This document shows, piece by piece, positions 39,905 to 48,993 of a stretch of 49,038 nucleotides of DNA (position 1 is its first letter; every line of letters starts with the position of its first letter). Source of the DNA: Olsenella_L sp051876355 (GTDB lineage Bacteria > Actinomycetota > Coriobacteriia > Coriobacteriales > Atopobiaceae). The stretch lies in contig JBJEHU010000021.1 of the NCBI GenBank assembly GCA_051876355.1, positions 1 to 49,038 of the forward strand, read 5' to 3'. The translations under genes and the position numbers were made by a program. The notes beneath the pieces are model-generated. The model was not told the DNA's origin and searched no databases. It saw only the letters and a program-made list of their open reading frames with translations.

Positions 39905-41017
39905 TTAGGGCTCCTGGTCCACAGGATCTGCGTTCACGTCCGTAGCACCACGTCCGTAGGTAGGACGTGCCGCCTCGTTCTGAATCGCACGCGAGCAGTC
40001 GATGATGTTGGCAGGATCGATCGTGTCGTAGCGGTGGCAGGCGCACCAGTGTCCCGGCAGGACCTCGTTCAGGTCCGGCGCTGCCACATCGCAGGCACCG
40101 ACCTTCGCGAAGCAGCGGCTCGCGAAGCGGCATCCTGCAGGAGGATCGATCGGCGAGGGAACGTCTCCTTCGAGGATGATGCGGCGACGGCGCAGCTTCG
40201 GATCGACCGACGGAATGGCGGAAAGCAGGGCCTGCGTATACGGGCAGAGCGGCGTCCTGTAGAGGTCGTTCTTCCCTGCAATCTCCATGAGGCGGCCGAG
40301 GTACATGACGCCGACACGGTCGGAGATATGCTTCACGACGTTCAGACCGTGCGCGATGAAGAGATACGTGAGGCCGAACTGGTCCTTCAGGTCGTCGAGC
40401 AGGTTCAGGACCTGCGCCTGAATCGAGACGTCGAGAGCAGAGACCGGCTCGTCGCAGACGATGAGCTTCGGGTTCACGGCAAGCGCACGGGCAATGCCGA
40501 CACGCTGACGCTGGCCACCCGAGAACTCATGCGGATAGCGGTTCTTCATGTACGGGGCAAGGCCGACGCACTCGAGAAGCTCGTCCACCCGCTTGTCGAC
40601 CTGGTCGGCCGGCAGGATGTTGTTCGTGAGCATCGGCTCCGCGATGATCTTCCCTACCGTCATGCGCGGGTTCAGGCTCGCATAAGGGTCCTGGAAGATG
40701 ATCTGGATGTCCTTGCAGTACTTGCGGCGCTCCTTCGGGGAGAGCTTCGTGAGCTCCGTCCCTTCGAAGACAATCGATCCGCTCGTCGGCGTCAGGAGCC
40801 CGACAAGCATCTTGCCGATCGTCGACTTGCCGCAGCCGGACTCGCCGACAAGGCCGAATGCCTCGCCGCGATGGATCTGGAACGATACATCGTCCACGGC
40901 ACGCACGAACGACGTCGGCTTGCCGAAGAAGTTCGAATCGGCGACGAAGCTCTTCGTGAGATGGCGGACATCGAGCAGGACATCCGGATCCTGTGCCTTC
41001 TTCTGATCTGGCTCCAT
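39905..41017 (-). CDS. oppF: Oligopeptide ABC transporter ATPase OppF
   Basis: The 370-residue ATPase has Walker A GESGCGKS, signature FSGGQRQRVGIARAL, Walker B LIVCDEPVSALD and the Opp-type C-terminal oligopeptide region with a Cys cluster (CRFASRCFAKVGAC ... CAC), which binds an iron-sulfur cluster in some relatives. One odd point: the switch reads IAHGLNVVKHISD where Asp follows His in most relatives (HDL); here it is HGL. An acidic/polar tail extends the end. The start lies two bases after the oppD stop. Confidence 0.93.
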   Translation of the reverse strand: MEPDQKKAQDPDVLLDVRHLTKSFVADSNFFGKPTSFVRAVDDVSFQIHRGEAFGLVGESGCGKSTIGKMLVGLLTPTSGSIVFEGTELTKLSPKERRKYCKDIQIIFQDPYASLNPRMTVGKIIAEPMLTNNILPADQVDKRVDELLECVGLAPYMKNRYPHEFSGGQRQRVGIARALAVNPKLIVCDEPVSALDVSIQAQVLNLLDDLKDQFGLTYLFIAHGLNVVKHISDRVGVMYLGRLMEIAGKNDLYRTPLCPYTQALLSAIPSVDPKLRRRRIILEGDVPSPIDPPAGCRFASRCFAKVGACDVAAPDLNEVLPGHWCACHRYDTIDPANIIDCSRAIQNEAARPTYGRGATDVNADPVDQEP

Positions 41018-41019
41018 GG

Positions 41020-42000
41020 CTACTCCCCCTCCTTCTCATCGTAGAGATGGCAGCGGACGCTGCGCTCCGGGTCCGGTGCATACGGCTTGAGCTCCGGCAT
41101 CTTCTCGCGGCAGATGGCCATGCACTTCGGGCAGCGGTCAGAGAAGGGGCAGCCCTTCGGCAGATGGAGCGGATTCGGCACCTGTCCCCTGATCGTATAG
41201 AGGCGCTTCGAGGAGTCATCGTCGAGCCTCGGGATGGAGTTCAGGAGGCCGAGCGTATAGGGATGCAGCGGCTTCTCGAACAGCTTCATGACAGGAGACT
41301 GCTCGACGACCTGGCCGCAGTACATGACGACAACACGGTCGGCAACCTCTGCGACGACGCCGAGGTCGTGCGTAATCAGAAGCACGCCCATGTTGTATTC
41401 CTGGCGCAGCTTGTAGATGAGGTCGAGGATCTGTGCCTGGATCGTCACGTCGAGTGCCGTCGTCGGCTCGTCTGCGATGAGGAGGCGCGGGTTGCATGAG
41501 AGCGCCATTGCGATCATTACGCGCTGGCGCATGCCGCCGCTCATCTCATGCGGATAGTCGCTTGCACGCTCCTCGGGACTCGGGATGCCGACCTCACGGA
41601 GCGCTTCCACGGCACGCGTCCATGCCTCTTCCTTCGAGACATCGGAGTGCTGCTGGATGGCCTCGACGATCTGGTCGCCGACGCGGTAGACCGGGTCGAG
41701 GCTTGTCATCGGCTCCTGGAAGACCATAGCGATCTTGCTGCCGCGCACGGACTCCATCTCCTGCTCGGAGAGCGAGAGGAGATCCTGCCCATCGAATGTG
41801 ATGGAGCCGCCGGCAACATGTCCCGGCTCCTGCAGAAGGCGCATGATCGAGAGCGAGGTGACGGACTTGCCCGAGCCGGACTCGCCGACCAGAGCCACGG
41901 TCTCGCCGGAATCGACGCCGAACGTCACGTCGTTCACGGCGCGCACGACACCCTTGCGTGTCGGGAATTCGGTTACGAGATGCTTTACTTCGAGCAGCAT
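41020..42000 (-). CDS. oppD: Oligopeptide ABC transporter ATPase OppD
   Basis: The 326-residue ATPase has Walker A GESGSGKS, signature MSGGMRQRVMIAMAL, Walker B LLIADEPTTALDVT, the switch ITHDLGVVAEVAD and the C-terminal CPFSDRCPKCMAIC cluster. It pairs with OppF as the two motors of the importer. AGGAGG precedes ATG 42000, four bases past the oppC stop. Confidence 0.95.
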   Translation of the reverse strand: MLLEVKHLVTEFPTRKGVVRAVNDVTFGVDSGETVALVGESGSGKSVTSLSIMRLLQEPGHVAGGSITFDGQDLLSLSEQEMESVRGSKIAMVFQEPMTSLDPVYRVGDQIVEAIQQHSDVSKEEAWTRAVEALREVGIPSPEERASDYPHEMSGGMRQRVMIAMALSCNPRLLIADEPTTALDVTIQAQILDLIYKLRQEYNMGVLLITHDLGVVAEVADRVVVMYCGQVVEQSPVMKLFEKPLHPYTLGLLNSIPRLDDDSSKRLYTIRGQVPNPLHLPKGCPFSDRCPKCMAICREKMPELKPYAPDPERSVRCHLYDEKEGE

Positions 42001-42004
42001 ACGC

Positions 42005-42913
42005 TCACCTCCTCCTTGCCTTGGGATCGAAGGCGTCGCGCAGGCCATCGCCCAGCAGGTTGAATGCCAGGACCGTGATCGTGATCGCGAGGCCCGGGAA
42101 GATCATCGTCCACGGCGCCGAGAAGATGTAGTTGCGTCCACGGCCGAGCATGTCGCCCCACTCTGCTGCAGGCGGCTGGACGCCGAGGCCGAGGAAGCCA
42201 AGGGCTGCGCAGTCGAGGATGGCGCCCGAGATGCCGAGCGTTGCGCGGACGATGATGGACGGCGCCACATTCGGCAGCACGTGCCGGAAGATGATGACCG
42301 AGTCCTTGTCACCGATGACGCGGGCAGCAGCAACGTAGTCGTTCTCCTTCACGGAGAGGATCTGCGAGCGCACGATGCGGGCGTACTCGGGGATGGAGAC
42401 AAGGCCGATTGCGACGACTGCCTTGTCGATGCCCTTGCCGAGTGCCGCCATGAACGCGATAGCAAGAAGGATCGACGGGATTGCGAGCATCATGTCCATG
42501 ATGCGCATGATGATCGTGTCGACGATGCCGCCCTTGTAGCCGGCAATGGCACCGAGCGTGACGCCGATCACGAGCGAGATGCTGACGGCCAGAAGGCCGA
42601 CGGAAAGCGAGATGCGTGTGCCGACGAGGATGCGGCAGAGGATGTCTCTGCCCTGCTGGTCCGTGCCGAACCAATGTGCAGCAGACGGCGCCTCGAACGA
42701 CGCCGAGAGGTCCTGCTCATACGGGTCATATGGCAGGATCTGCGGGAATGCGGTCGTGACGATTGCGATCACGACGAGGAAGGCAATGACAAAAAGGCTG
42801 ATGAGGGCTGCCTTGTTGCCGCACAGCGAATACCACACATCCGCTGCAAGAGAATCGGGGCGCTCAGCTTCCGGCTGGGCCGCTTGTGCTTCTGCTTCTG
42901 CCATATTGCTCAC
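42005..42913 (-). CDS. oppC: Oligopeptide ABC transporter permease OppC
   Basis: The 302-residue permease has an N-terminal helix, the FGTDQQGRDILCRILVGTRISL entry and a BPD_transp_1 domain with the EAA loop around AARVIGDKDSVIIFRHVLPNVAP. The likely GTG start overlaps the oppB stop (GTGA), with AAGGA six bases ahead; an ATG three codons inside is an alternative. Forms the channel with OppB. Confidence 0.93.
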   Translation of the reverse strand: MSNMAEAEAQAAQPEAERPDSLAADVWYSLCGNKAALISLFVIAFLVVIAIVTTAFPQILPYDPYEQDLSASFEAPSAAHWFGTDQQGRDILCRILVGTRISLSVGLLAVSISLVIGVTLGAIAGYKGGIVDTIIMRIMDMMLAIPSILLAIAFMAALGKGIDKAVVAIGLVSIPEYARIVRSQILSVKENDYVAAARVIGDKDSVIIFRHVLPNVAPSIIVRATLGISGAILDCAALGFLGLGVQPPAAEWGDMLGRGRNYIFSAPWTMIFPGLAITITVLAFNLLGDGLRDAFDPKARRR

Positions 42914-43926
42914 CCCTCTTCCTTCGAGTACTTGATGCGCGGATCGAGGTAGGCATAGATCACGTCCACCACGAGGTTGATGATCACGAAGATGACGCCG
43001 ATCAGAAGGACGACGCCCTGCACGACCGGGAAGTCGCTCTTCAGGATGCAGTCGACCGTGTACTTGCCGATGCCCGGCCAGGCAAAGACCGTCTCGGTCA
43101 GCATGGCGCCACCGAGGAGGCTGCCGAGCTGGAGGCCGATGACCGTCGTGACCGGAAGCATTGCGTTGCGCAGTGCGTGGTGGTTCACGACCTCCTTCTT
43201 CGGGAGACCCTTTGCCGCAGCGACACGCACGTAGTCCTCATTGAGCGTTTCGAGCATCGAGGAGCGCGTCATGCGCGTGATGATTGCCATCGAATACATG
43301 GAGAGCGTGACGGCCGGCAGGATCAGGTGCTGGAGCACATTGCCCAGAGCCTCGATGTCGCCCGACAGGAGCGTATCGAGGATGTAGAGCCCTGTGCCGC
43401 CTACCGGCTGGAGCATCGGGTCGACGCGTCCGGACGACGGCAGGATATGCAGCACGCCCGAGAACAGGATGATGAAGAGGATGCCGAGCCAGAAGACCGG
43501 CATCGAGACGCCGAGCAGGGCAAAGACGAGCGTGCCGCCGTCTGCTGCCTTGCCGCGGTGCGTCGCTGCGACGACGCCGAGCTTCACGCCCAAGAAGGAC
43601 GCAATGAGGATTGCGACGAGCGCAAGCTCGATCGTGGCCGGGAAGCGCGAGGCAATCTCATCGGCAACTGCCGTGTGCGTGTAGTACGACGTCCCGAGGT
43701 CCCCATGCAGCGCTCCGCCCAGGAAGTTGAAGTACTGGATCAGGATCGGGTCATTGAGGCCATTGGCATCGCGCCAGGCCTGGATCTCGTCAGGCGTGGC
43801 ATGCTCGCCGAGGACGACTGGTGCCGGGTCTGACGAGAACACCCTCATGATCAGAAAGACGATGACGGAGACGCCGAGAAGCACGAGCAGCGACTGCAGG
43901 ATGCGCTTGATGATGTATTTGCTCAA
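42910..43926 (-). CDS. oppB: Oligopeptide ABC transporter permease OppB
   Basis: The 338-residue permease starts LSKYIIKRILQSLLVLLGVSVIVFLIMR, a textbook OppB/DppB N-terminus, and has the EAA loop around VRVAAAKGLPKKEVVNHHALRNAMLPV. No ATG fits; TTG at 43926 has AGGAGG eight bases ahead, so a TTG start is inferred. A hairpin lies in the gap to oppA. Confidence 0.92.
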   Translation of the reverse strand: MSKYIIKRILQSLLVLLGVSVIVFLIMRVFSSDPAPVVLGEHATPDEIQAWRDANGLNDPILIQYFNFLGGALHGDLGTSYYTHTAVADEIASRFPATIELALVAILIASFLGVKLGVVAATHRGKAADGGTLVFALLGVSMPVFWLGILFIILFSGVLHILPSSGRVDPMLQPVGGTGLYILDTLLSGDIEALGNVLQHLILPAVTLSMYSMAIITRMTRSSMLETLNEDYVRVAAAKGLPKKEVVNHHALRNAMLPVTTVIGLQLGSLLGGAMLTETVFAWPGIGKYTVDCILKSDFPVVQGVVLLIGVIFVIINLVVDVIYAYLDPRIKYSKEEG

Positions 43927-43956
43927 GGCGTTTGCCTCCTTTCCTTGCAGATGAAA

Positions 43957-43998
43957 GCGGACGTGCGGACGGGAACTCGGCCCGCCCTGCACGTCCGC
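43957..43998 (-). terminator. Hairpin between oppA and oppB
   Basis: GCGGACGTGC pairs perfectly with GCACGTCCGC (10 bp) around a GC-rich 22-base loop. Without a T run it is more likely a partial terminator or an mRNA-stabilising stem that lets oppA be made in excess of the membrane parts. Confidence 0.55.
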
Positions 43999-44028
43999 GC
44001 CCGCATATCCGGAGTGGATGCGGACAGG

Positions 44029-45657
44029 CTAGTTCGTCTTGACTGCGTTCCAGAGACGGACGACGCCCGTCGGGTGGATCACGAAGCCGGAGACCTTGGG
44101 GTTGTAGCCCGCAAGATTCTTTGCATGCGAGATGAGGAGCCACGGATTCTGGTCCGCGACGATCTGCTCGCACTGCTTGTAGATATCAGCACGCTCGTTG
44201 TCGTCGCTCGTGGCAACGCCCTTTGCGATGAGGGCCTTGTAGTCGGCGTTGTCGAACTGCGCGATGTTCATGGTCGGCGTGGCGTCGGCGAGCAGGTTCA
44301 TGAAGTTGTCCGGGTCGCCGTTGTCGCCGGTCCAGCCGTAGAAGCACACATCCCACGGATCGGTCGTGGTCTTCGTCTTGTACGTCGTCCAGTCATAGGC
44401 CGTGATATCGAGGGAGACGCCGACCTTGTCGAGGTAGCCCTGGATGGCCTCTGCGAGCACCTGGCCGCCCTTCGTGTTGTACGGGCGCACGTTCGAGTAC
44501 GTGATGCACTTGAGCGACGTGACGCCGAGCTCGGCAAGCGTTGCCTTTGCCGCATCCGGATCGTACTCCGTCTGCTTGATGTCCTCGTCGTACGGCGCCA
44601 GCCAGACGGGCATGACGGAATTCGCGACGGAAGCGTAGTCGCCGTAGAGCGAGCTCACCATCTCGTCGACGTTCACGGCCTGGGCGATTGCGTGGCGGAC
44701 CTTCTGGTCCTTGCACACGGAGTTTGCCGTGCAGTTGAACGCCATGTAGTTGATGTTCATGCCGTCCTCAGTGAACAGCGAATTGCCGGCACTCGTGATC
44801 GTATCCACGACGGAGTCGTCGATACCATCGATGATGTCAGCCTCGCCGTTGTTGAGGGCGGTCACGCGGGACGCGTTCTCGGTGATGAAGCGGAAGACGA
44901 TGTTCTTCGTCTTCGGCATGTTGTCCTTGTCCCAGTAGTCGTCGTTCGCGACGAGCTTGACGTTCTGGCCCTTGTCCCAGGAGACGAACTTGTAGGGGCC
45001 GGTGCCGACCGGGTTCTCCATGAGGCCGGTAGGATCCTTCTCGAAGACGGTCGGGCAGGCGATAGGAGCTGCGAGGACCATTGCGAGGTTCTTGATGAAC
45101 GGAGCGGAGGCTGCGGCGAGCGTGATCTTCACCGTGTAGTCGCCGTCGGTCTCGACGGACTTGACGCCGTTGCCTTCAGACGCCGTGCCGAACGTGAACG
45201 AAGCGTACGTCATGTCCGACGTGCGGCCCGTGCCCTCGAGCTGGCGCTCGATGCTCTTCTTCACGGCCTCGGCATTGAAGTCGGTGCCGTCGTGGAACTT
45301 CACGCCCTGCTGCAGGTTGAACGTATACGTCAGACCATCGTCCGAGATGCTGTAGTCCGTGGCGAGCTTCGGCTCGACGTCCGTGGACTCGTCGCTGTAC
45401 GTCACGAGGTTCTCGTAGATGTTCTCGATGATCTTTGCGGACTCGCCGTCGTCGACGTAGGCCGGATCGAGGCCACGAGGGTCGGAGCCCTGCGCGAACG
45501 TGATCGTATCGGCAGTCCCTGCCGAGCTGCCGGAACCAGAGGCGTCAGAGGCACGCTTGCTGCCGCAGCCTGCGAGAGCGAATGCGCTGCCTGCACTCAC
45601 GACGCCCATCATCTTGATGAAGGTCTTCCTGGACATTTCCGCTTTGGACATACCCAT
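44029..45657 (-). CDS. oppA: Oligopeptide-binding lipoprotein OppA
   Basis: The 542-residue solute-binding protein has a lipoprotein signal: SRKTFIKMMGVVSAGSAFALAGCG with lipobox Cys31, followed by a Ser/Gly-rich linker (SDASGSGSSAGT). SBP_bac_5 features follow: QGSDPRGLDPAY, ENIYENLVTY, TYTFNLQQGVKFHDGT and GTGPYKFVSW. The Arg-Lys at the N-terminus is not a twin-arginine. AAAGGAG five bases before ATG 45657 decides the start. First gene of the oppABCDF operon; peptide specificity unknown. Confidence 0.94.
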   Translation of the reverse strand: MGMSKAEMSRKTFIKMMGVVSAGSAFALAGCGSKRASDASGSGSSAGTADTITFAQGSDPRGLDPAYVDDGESAKIIENIYENLVTYSDESTDVEPKLATDYSISDDGLTYTFNLQQGVKFHDGTDFNAEAVKKSIERQLEGTGRTSDMTYASFTFGTASEGNGVKSVETDGDYTVKITLAAASAPFIKNLAMVLAAPIACPTVFEKDPTGLMENPVGTGPYKFVSWDKGQNVKLVANDDYWDKDNMPKTKNIVFRFITENASRVTALNNGEADIIDGIDDSVVDTITSAGNSLFTEDGMNINYMAFNCTANSVCKDQKVRHAIAQAVNVDEMVSSLYGDYASVANSVMPVWLAPYDEDIKQTEYDPDAAKATLAELGVTSLKCITYSNVRPYNTKGGQVLAEAIQGYLDKVGVSLDITAYDWTTYKTKTTTDPWDVCFYGWTGDNGDPDNFMNLLADATPTMNIAQFDNADYKALIAKGVATSDDNERADIYKQCEQIVADQNPWLLISHAKNLAGYNPKVSGFVIHPTGVVRLWNAVKTN

Positions 45658-45723
45658 GGCGACTCCTTTCATTGCGCGCGCAATCTCCCCAGATACGCGC
45701 CGCACTCCCGAATGGACGAACAC

Positions 45724-46099
45724 CCATCCAATCTAATGTCGGTATGCACACACAAGCTTCATGATTGCGTTATGTATATAATCAGTTTTCATCTTTGTAA
45801 TTGTTCGTTAATAAAAGTCTATAGCAGTAATCATTTCAGTTATCTGCCCTGTACGGAATTGTTCTGCACGGCATGAAGTGGTATCTGAGCTGTGTACCAG
45901 CACGTTTGCAAGGAATGAGTGTCCTTCTGTCCTGAACGAACAGCAGGTTACCTAAAACTGTTGATATAAACTTTTAGTCAAATATGCAATAGGGGTGGCC
46001 AGCCGGAAGACGCGCCTCCAGCGATGCTGTATCTGCACTGGCAAGGGCTTCAGGGCAAATCCGTCTTGATGGATTGGTCCTGTGCACCTGCCCCAAGCC
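45724..46099. other. AT-rich intergenic region upstream of oppA
   Basis: This 376-base gap holds the oppA promoter area. On the minus strand TTACAA, 16 bases, TATACA near 45773-45800 is a plausible though weak promoter. CTAAAA-N14-TTTTAG (45952-45977) is an inverted repeat of unknown meaning. I see no coding sequence and no recognisable RNA. Confidence 0.4.
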
Positions 46100-46789
46100 T
46101 CAGCGCTGCCGCTTCCGCCGTAAGGCCCAGGAAGAGAGGATGCTCGCACAGCTGCCGGCAATGACGGCGGCAAGGAAGATCCAGGTGCCGGCTGCCCCGA
46201 CTGCATCAGGCACGATGAATGCCGCTCCTGCAAGTCCCAGGGAAAGCACGCCTTCTGCCGCAAGGATGCCTGCGCCCACACGCTGGGACCTCTTCCAGAC
46301 CTCGGGGTCCTGAAGCGCAGCGGCCGTCCTCACGCCGGCAAAGCGGTTCTGTGGCAGGTCCGGCAGGATATGGGCAAGATAGAGAAAGAGCATACCGGCA
46401 CCGGCAAACATGAAGGCGAGAAGCCCTGCCCCTTCGGGAAGAAGGCCTGCATACGAGAGCTCTCCTGTCCAGGTGATGGCAGAGAGCCAGAGCGTGAAGA
46501 TGAGCACGAAGCCGCGGTGGCCATGGAGCGCTCTCTCAGATGCCTTCCCGGAAAGGCCGAAGCGCTCTGCCAGGCCAAGGACGAGAAGCACGAGTGCTGG
46601 CAGGAACGAGAAGGCGAAATCCGCCTCTTTCGGGGCGAGCGCTGTGACCATGCCTTCCGCATTCCAGTGCGAAGGCAGCATGTCCGGAAGGTACGGCAGG
46701 AGAAGCGCATGGCAGAGTACATCTGCAAGGCAGATTCCTGCCGCGGCAAGCCAGAACCTCCTGCCGAAGCCTTGGCCGTACGCACCCAT
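46100..46789 (-). CDS. SdpI/DUF1648-family membrane protein
   Basis: The 229-residue protein has about seven hydrophobic segments. LPDMLPSHWNAEG near residues 33-46 is the DUF1648 motif, and NRFAGVRTAAALQDPEVWKRSQRVG near 148-172 is the SdpI signature. SdpI gives immunity to the SdpC cannibalism toxin in Bacillus and is also a signal transducer; here no sdpC-like toxin or ArsR-type regulator is near. It starts five bases after the MFS stop, with GGGG close to the ATG, so it is translationally linked to the transporter. Confidence 0.82.
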   Translation of the reverse strand: MGAYGQGFGRRFWLAAAGICLADVLCHALLLPYLPDMLPSHWNAEGMVTALAPKEADFAFSFLPALVLLVLGLAERFGLSGKASERALHGHRGFVLIFTLWLSAITWTGELSYAGLLPEGAGLLAFMFAGAGMLFLYLAHILPDLPQNRFAGVRTAAALQDPEVWKRSQRVGAGILAAEGVLSLGLAGAAFIVPDAVGAAGTWIFLAAVIAGSCASILSSWALRRKRQR

Positions 46790-46794
46790 CTCCC

Positions 46795-48012
46795 CTACGC
46801 TGCCTTCGGGTTTCCCGCATGCGTCCAGGCAAGCGCGACGGCACCTATGGCAGCAGCGATCGTGGAGGCACCGAAGAGCGTTGCCTGCACGCCAAAGGCA
46901 TCTGCAAAGAAGGGAGCCACAAGGAGCGGCAGCGTGCCGGCAGAATTCATGCCGACAGAGAGGACGGATGTGGCGCGCCCTATGTAGCGGATGTCGCAGT
47001 TCTTCTGGAGCACCATATCCTTCACAGGGCCCATGGCACCGAAGCCGAAGCCGGTGATGAGCTGGCCCACGAGGGCGACAGCGACAGACGATGTGCCGAC
47101 ATACACCATGGATCCCACACCGATAACGACAAGAAGGAGAGCGACCGTCTCGAGCGAGAGCCGTCTCTCCGAGAAGCGCAGCACGGCCAGGGCGCCGACC
47201 GTCGAGCCGATGCCTGCCGCCGCAGAGATCCAGCCCATCCACTCAGAGCCCACCTTGAGCACGTCACGGTAGAAGAGCGATTCGAGCGAGTCGAAGGCGC
47301 CATAGGCGAAGTAGCCGAGGAAATAGATCAGGAAGAGCGCCGCGATGACAGGATGGGAGAACACGATATGGATGCCTTCCGCAAGCTGCTTCCAGAAGCC
47401 TTCCTCCTTCTTGCCGGTTCCTTCAGGATGCAGGAGCTCCGGCAGCCCCCAGACGAAGCAGGCTGAGACCGCAGAGGAGAGAGGCAAGACCGCAAACACC
47501 ATCTGGCTCGTGAAGAGCGCCGTGAGCCAGCCGCCGATCAAAGGTCCTGCGATGACAGAGACGCACATGGCCGTGTTGTTGTAGCTGTTGATCTTCTGGA
47601 GCGTCGCCGCATCGTCTGCAAGATAGCGCGGATAGGCCGAGCTTGCCGTCATGCAGAAACCACCCGCTATCCCTTCGAGCACGTTCACGACGACGAGCAG
47701 CGCCATGCTCATCGGGAAGGAGACGCCGATGATGCCGGTCACGCCAAGAAGGACGAGGAAGGCAAGCATCGTCTTCCTCGGCCCTATCCTATCGACGACG
47801 ACACCTGCCGCGGCGCCTGCTGCCACGAGCGTGACATTCAGAAGGACGACCAGCAGCGAGACGTCCATAGCGTCGGAGCCCAGAAGGTAGGTTGCCGATC
47901 CGATGATGCCGACAAAGTAGGTAGCCTGGAAGCCCAGCGCACGGAAGAACGTCGTGAAAGCCAGGCGAAGGGCACAGGCCCGCTCACGGGACGCAGATGG
48001 ATTTTCTGGCAA
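46795..48012 (-). CDS. MFS efflux transporter
   Basis: The 405-residue protein has 12 predicted membrane helices, the motif GVVVDRIGPRKTMLAFL between helices 2 and 3 (MFS motif A), and a long central loop LPELLHPEGTGKKEEGFWKQL. A TTG at 48012 preceded by GGAGG five bases ahead gives this length; an ATG at 48114 would add 34 poorly conserved residues and lacks a ribosome site. Likely exports a drug or metabolite; it shares an operon with the SdpI-like gene. Confidence 0.82.
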   Translation of the reverse strand: MPENPSASRERACALRLAFTTFFRALGFQATYFVGIIGSATYLLGSDAMDVSLLVVLLNVTLVAAGAAAGVVVDRIGPRKTMLAFLVLLGVTGIIGVSFPMSMALLVVVNVLEGIAGGFCMTASSAYPRYLADDAATLQKINSYNNTAMCVSVIAGPLIGGWLTALFTSQMVFAVLPLSSAVSACFVWGLPELLHPEGTGKKEEGFWKQLAEGIHIVFSHPVIAALFLIYFLGYFAYGAFDSLESLFYRDVLKVGSEWMGWISAAAGIGSTVGALAVLRFSERRLSLETVALLLVVIGVGSMVYVGTSSVAVALVGQLITGFGFGAMGPVKDMVLQKNCDIRYIGRATSVLSVGMNSAGTLPLLVAPFFADAFGVQATLFGASTIAAAIGAVALAWTHAGNPKAA

Positions 48013-48106
48013 GGGCTCCTCCAGAAAGACGAGAGAACCGGCAGCTGATGCAAAACTAATTTGCGCAATCGGCAGCAGGCCACAGCTCATCAGCTCGGCA
48101 ACGTCA

Positions 48107-48127
48107 GGCTCCATTTTCTATGGAGCC
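48107..48127. promoter_or_regulatory. Palindrome upstream of the MFS gene
   Basis: GGCTCCAT-TTTCT-ATGGAGCC is a perfect inverted repeat; GCAAA-ACTAA-TTTGC (48050-48064) is a second, between it and the TTG start. Either could be an operator for the exporter. No adjacent regulator gene is seen. Confidence 0.45.
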
Positions 48128-48245
48128 GGCTCAGCCGCCTGTCTCCTGCAGATTCAGACAATGCTAGCACGCATCCGAACGGACGGACAGCGCACCTGCC
48201 GCATCTTCTGTTCAAAACGCCTCAAGCGGCAAAGCACCGATGACA

Positions 48246-48524
48246 TCAGATATAGAAACGCACTTCTCCGAAATAGTCGTTCCATTGTGCAATGATGGCA
48301 GCACTTCTTGCCTCGATCATACGCATGATATTCCTGAGCGTCTTCGGCGGTATGTTCGAGTTGTTGTTGCAGAGATAGGACTTCCCGGCACTTGTGATCC
48401 AGATCTTGGTTGCATTGCTCTGCGGCGTTCCCATTGAGACATGGACATGCACCGGCTCGATAGGCATTCCTTCATTGGCCCAGAAATAGACAGTGTATGG
48501 ACCGATTCTAAAAACCTGAGGCAT
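48246..48524 (-). CDS. DUF4160 protein
   Basis: The 92-residue protein matches DUF4160: MPQVFRIGPYTVYFWANEG, then EPVHVHVSMG with the conserved HVHV, a central KIWIT strand and a C-terminal helix ending NDYFGEV. DUF4160 genes usually sit in two-gene modules resembling toxin-antitoxin pairs, with no proven biochemistry. GGAGG eight bases before ATG 48524 decides the start, which overlaps the partner gene by 17 bases. Lower G+C than the core genes. Confidence 0.85.
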   Translation of the reverse strand: MPQVFRIGPYTVYFWANEGMPIEPVHVHVSMGTPQSNATKIWITSAGKSYLCNNNSNIPPKTLRNIMRMIEARSAAIIAQWNDYFGEVRFYI

Positions 48525-48780
48525 TTTCGAATCCTCCGTCCGCAGCAAACTCGAGCAGCAGATTCGCACAAGAATGCACTATGTCTTTGAAGTAGGCGAG
48601 GTCTTCTTCGGAGAAACCGGCATTGTCTTCCCAAGTGTTATCAGGAAGCCAGCAGGTGACGTGATGAAAGCCATCGTGCTCATCCGGTCGCTCGATATAT
48701 ACCTTCACGCGACCATCTGGACGCATATCGGAGTGAACGATTTCGGTATTGTCGTTCAGCGTCATGAATGGATACATCAT
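48508..48780 (-). CDS. Small partner of the DUF4160 gene
   Basis: The 90-residue protein begins MMYPFMTLNDNTEIVHSDM, with a strand-rich middle (GRVKVYIERPDEHDGFHHVTCWLPD) and an acidic helix (FSEEDLAYFKDIVHSCANLLLEFA). I do not recognise it as DUF2442, the commoner DUF4160 companion. Its 3' end overlaps the DUF4160 start, which argues for translational coupling. GGAGG nine bases before ATG 48780 sets the start. Confidence 0.78.
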   Translation of the reverse strand: MMYPFMTLNDNTEIVHSDMRPDGRVKVYIERPDEHDGFHHVTCWLPDNTWEDNAGFSEEDLAYFKDIVHSCANLLLEFAADGGFENASGF

Positions 48781-48993
48781 TACACCGCGCCTCCTATATG
48801 AAATCGCCTGCTCGCCTGGCCGTATCACAGACAAACGACTGCGGCGATGAGCTACTGCATCTATTATAAGTCCGGCAATTGAGACGTCCGGGTACGAGCG
48901 AGCCAGCTCATAGTAGTGGAGCCCAGAGGGCAGAGGCCAGCCGCAGCAATCTGATGCCTGTGCGGCTCCAGCACGAATAGCGCAGGCGGATTG

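Noticed and set aside
43957..43998. Riboswitch between oppA and oppB
   Set aside because: It is a simple GC hairpin without any conserved aptamer sequence.
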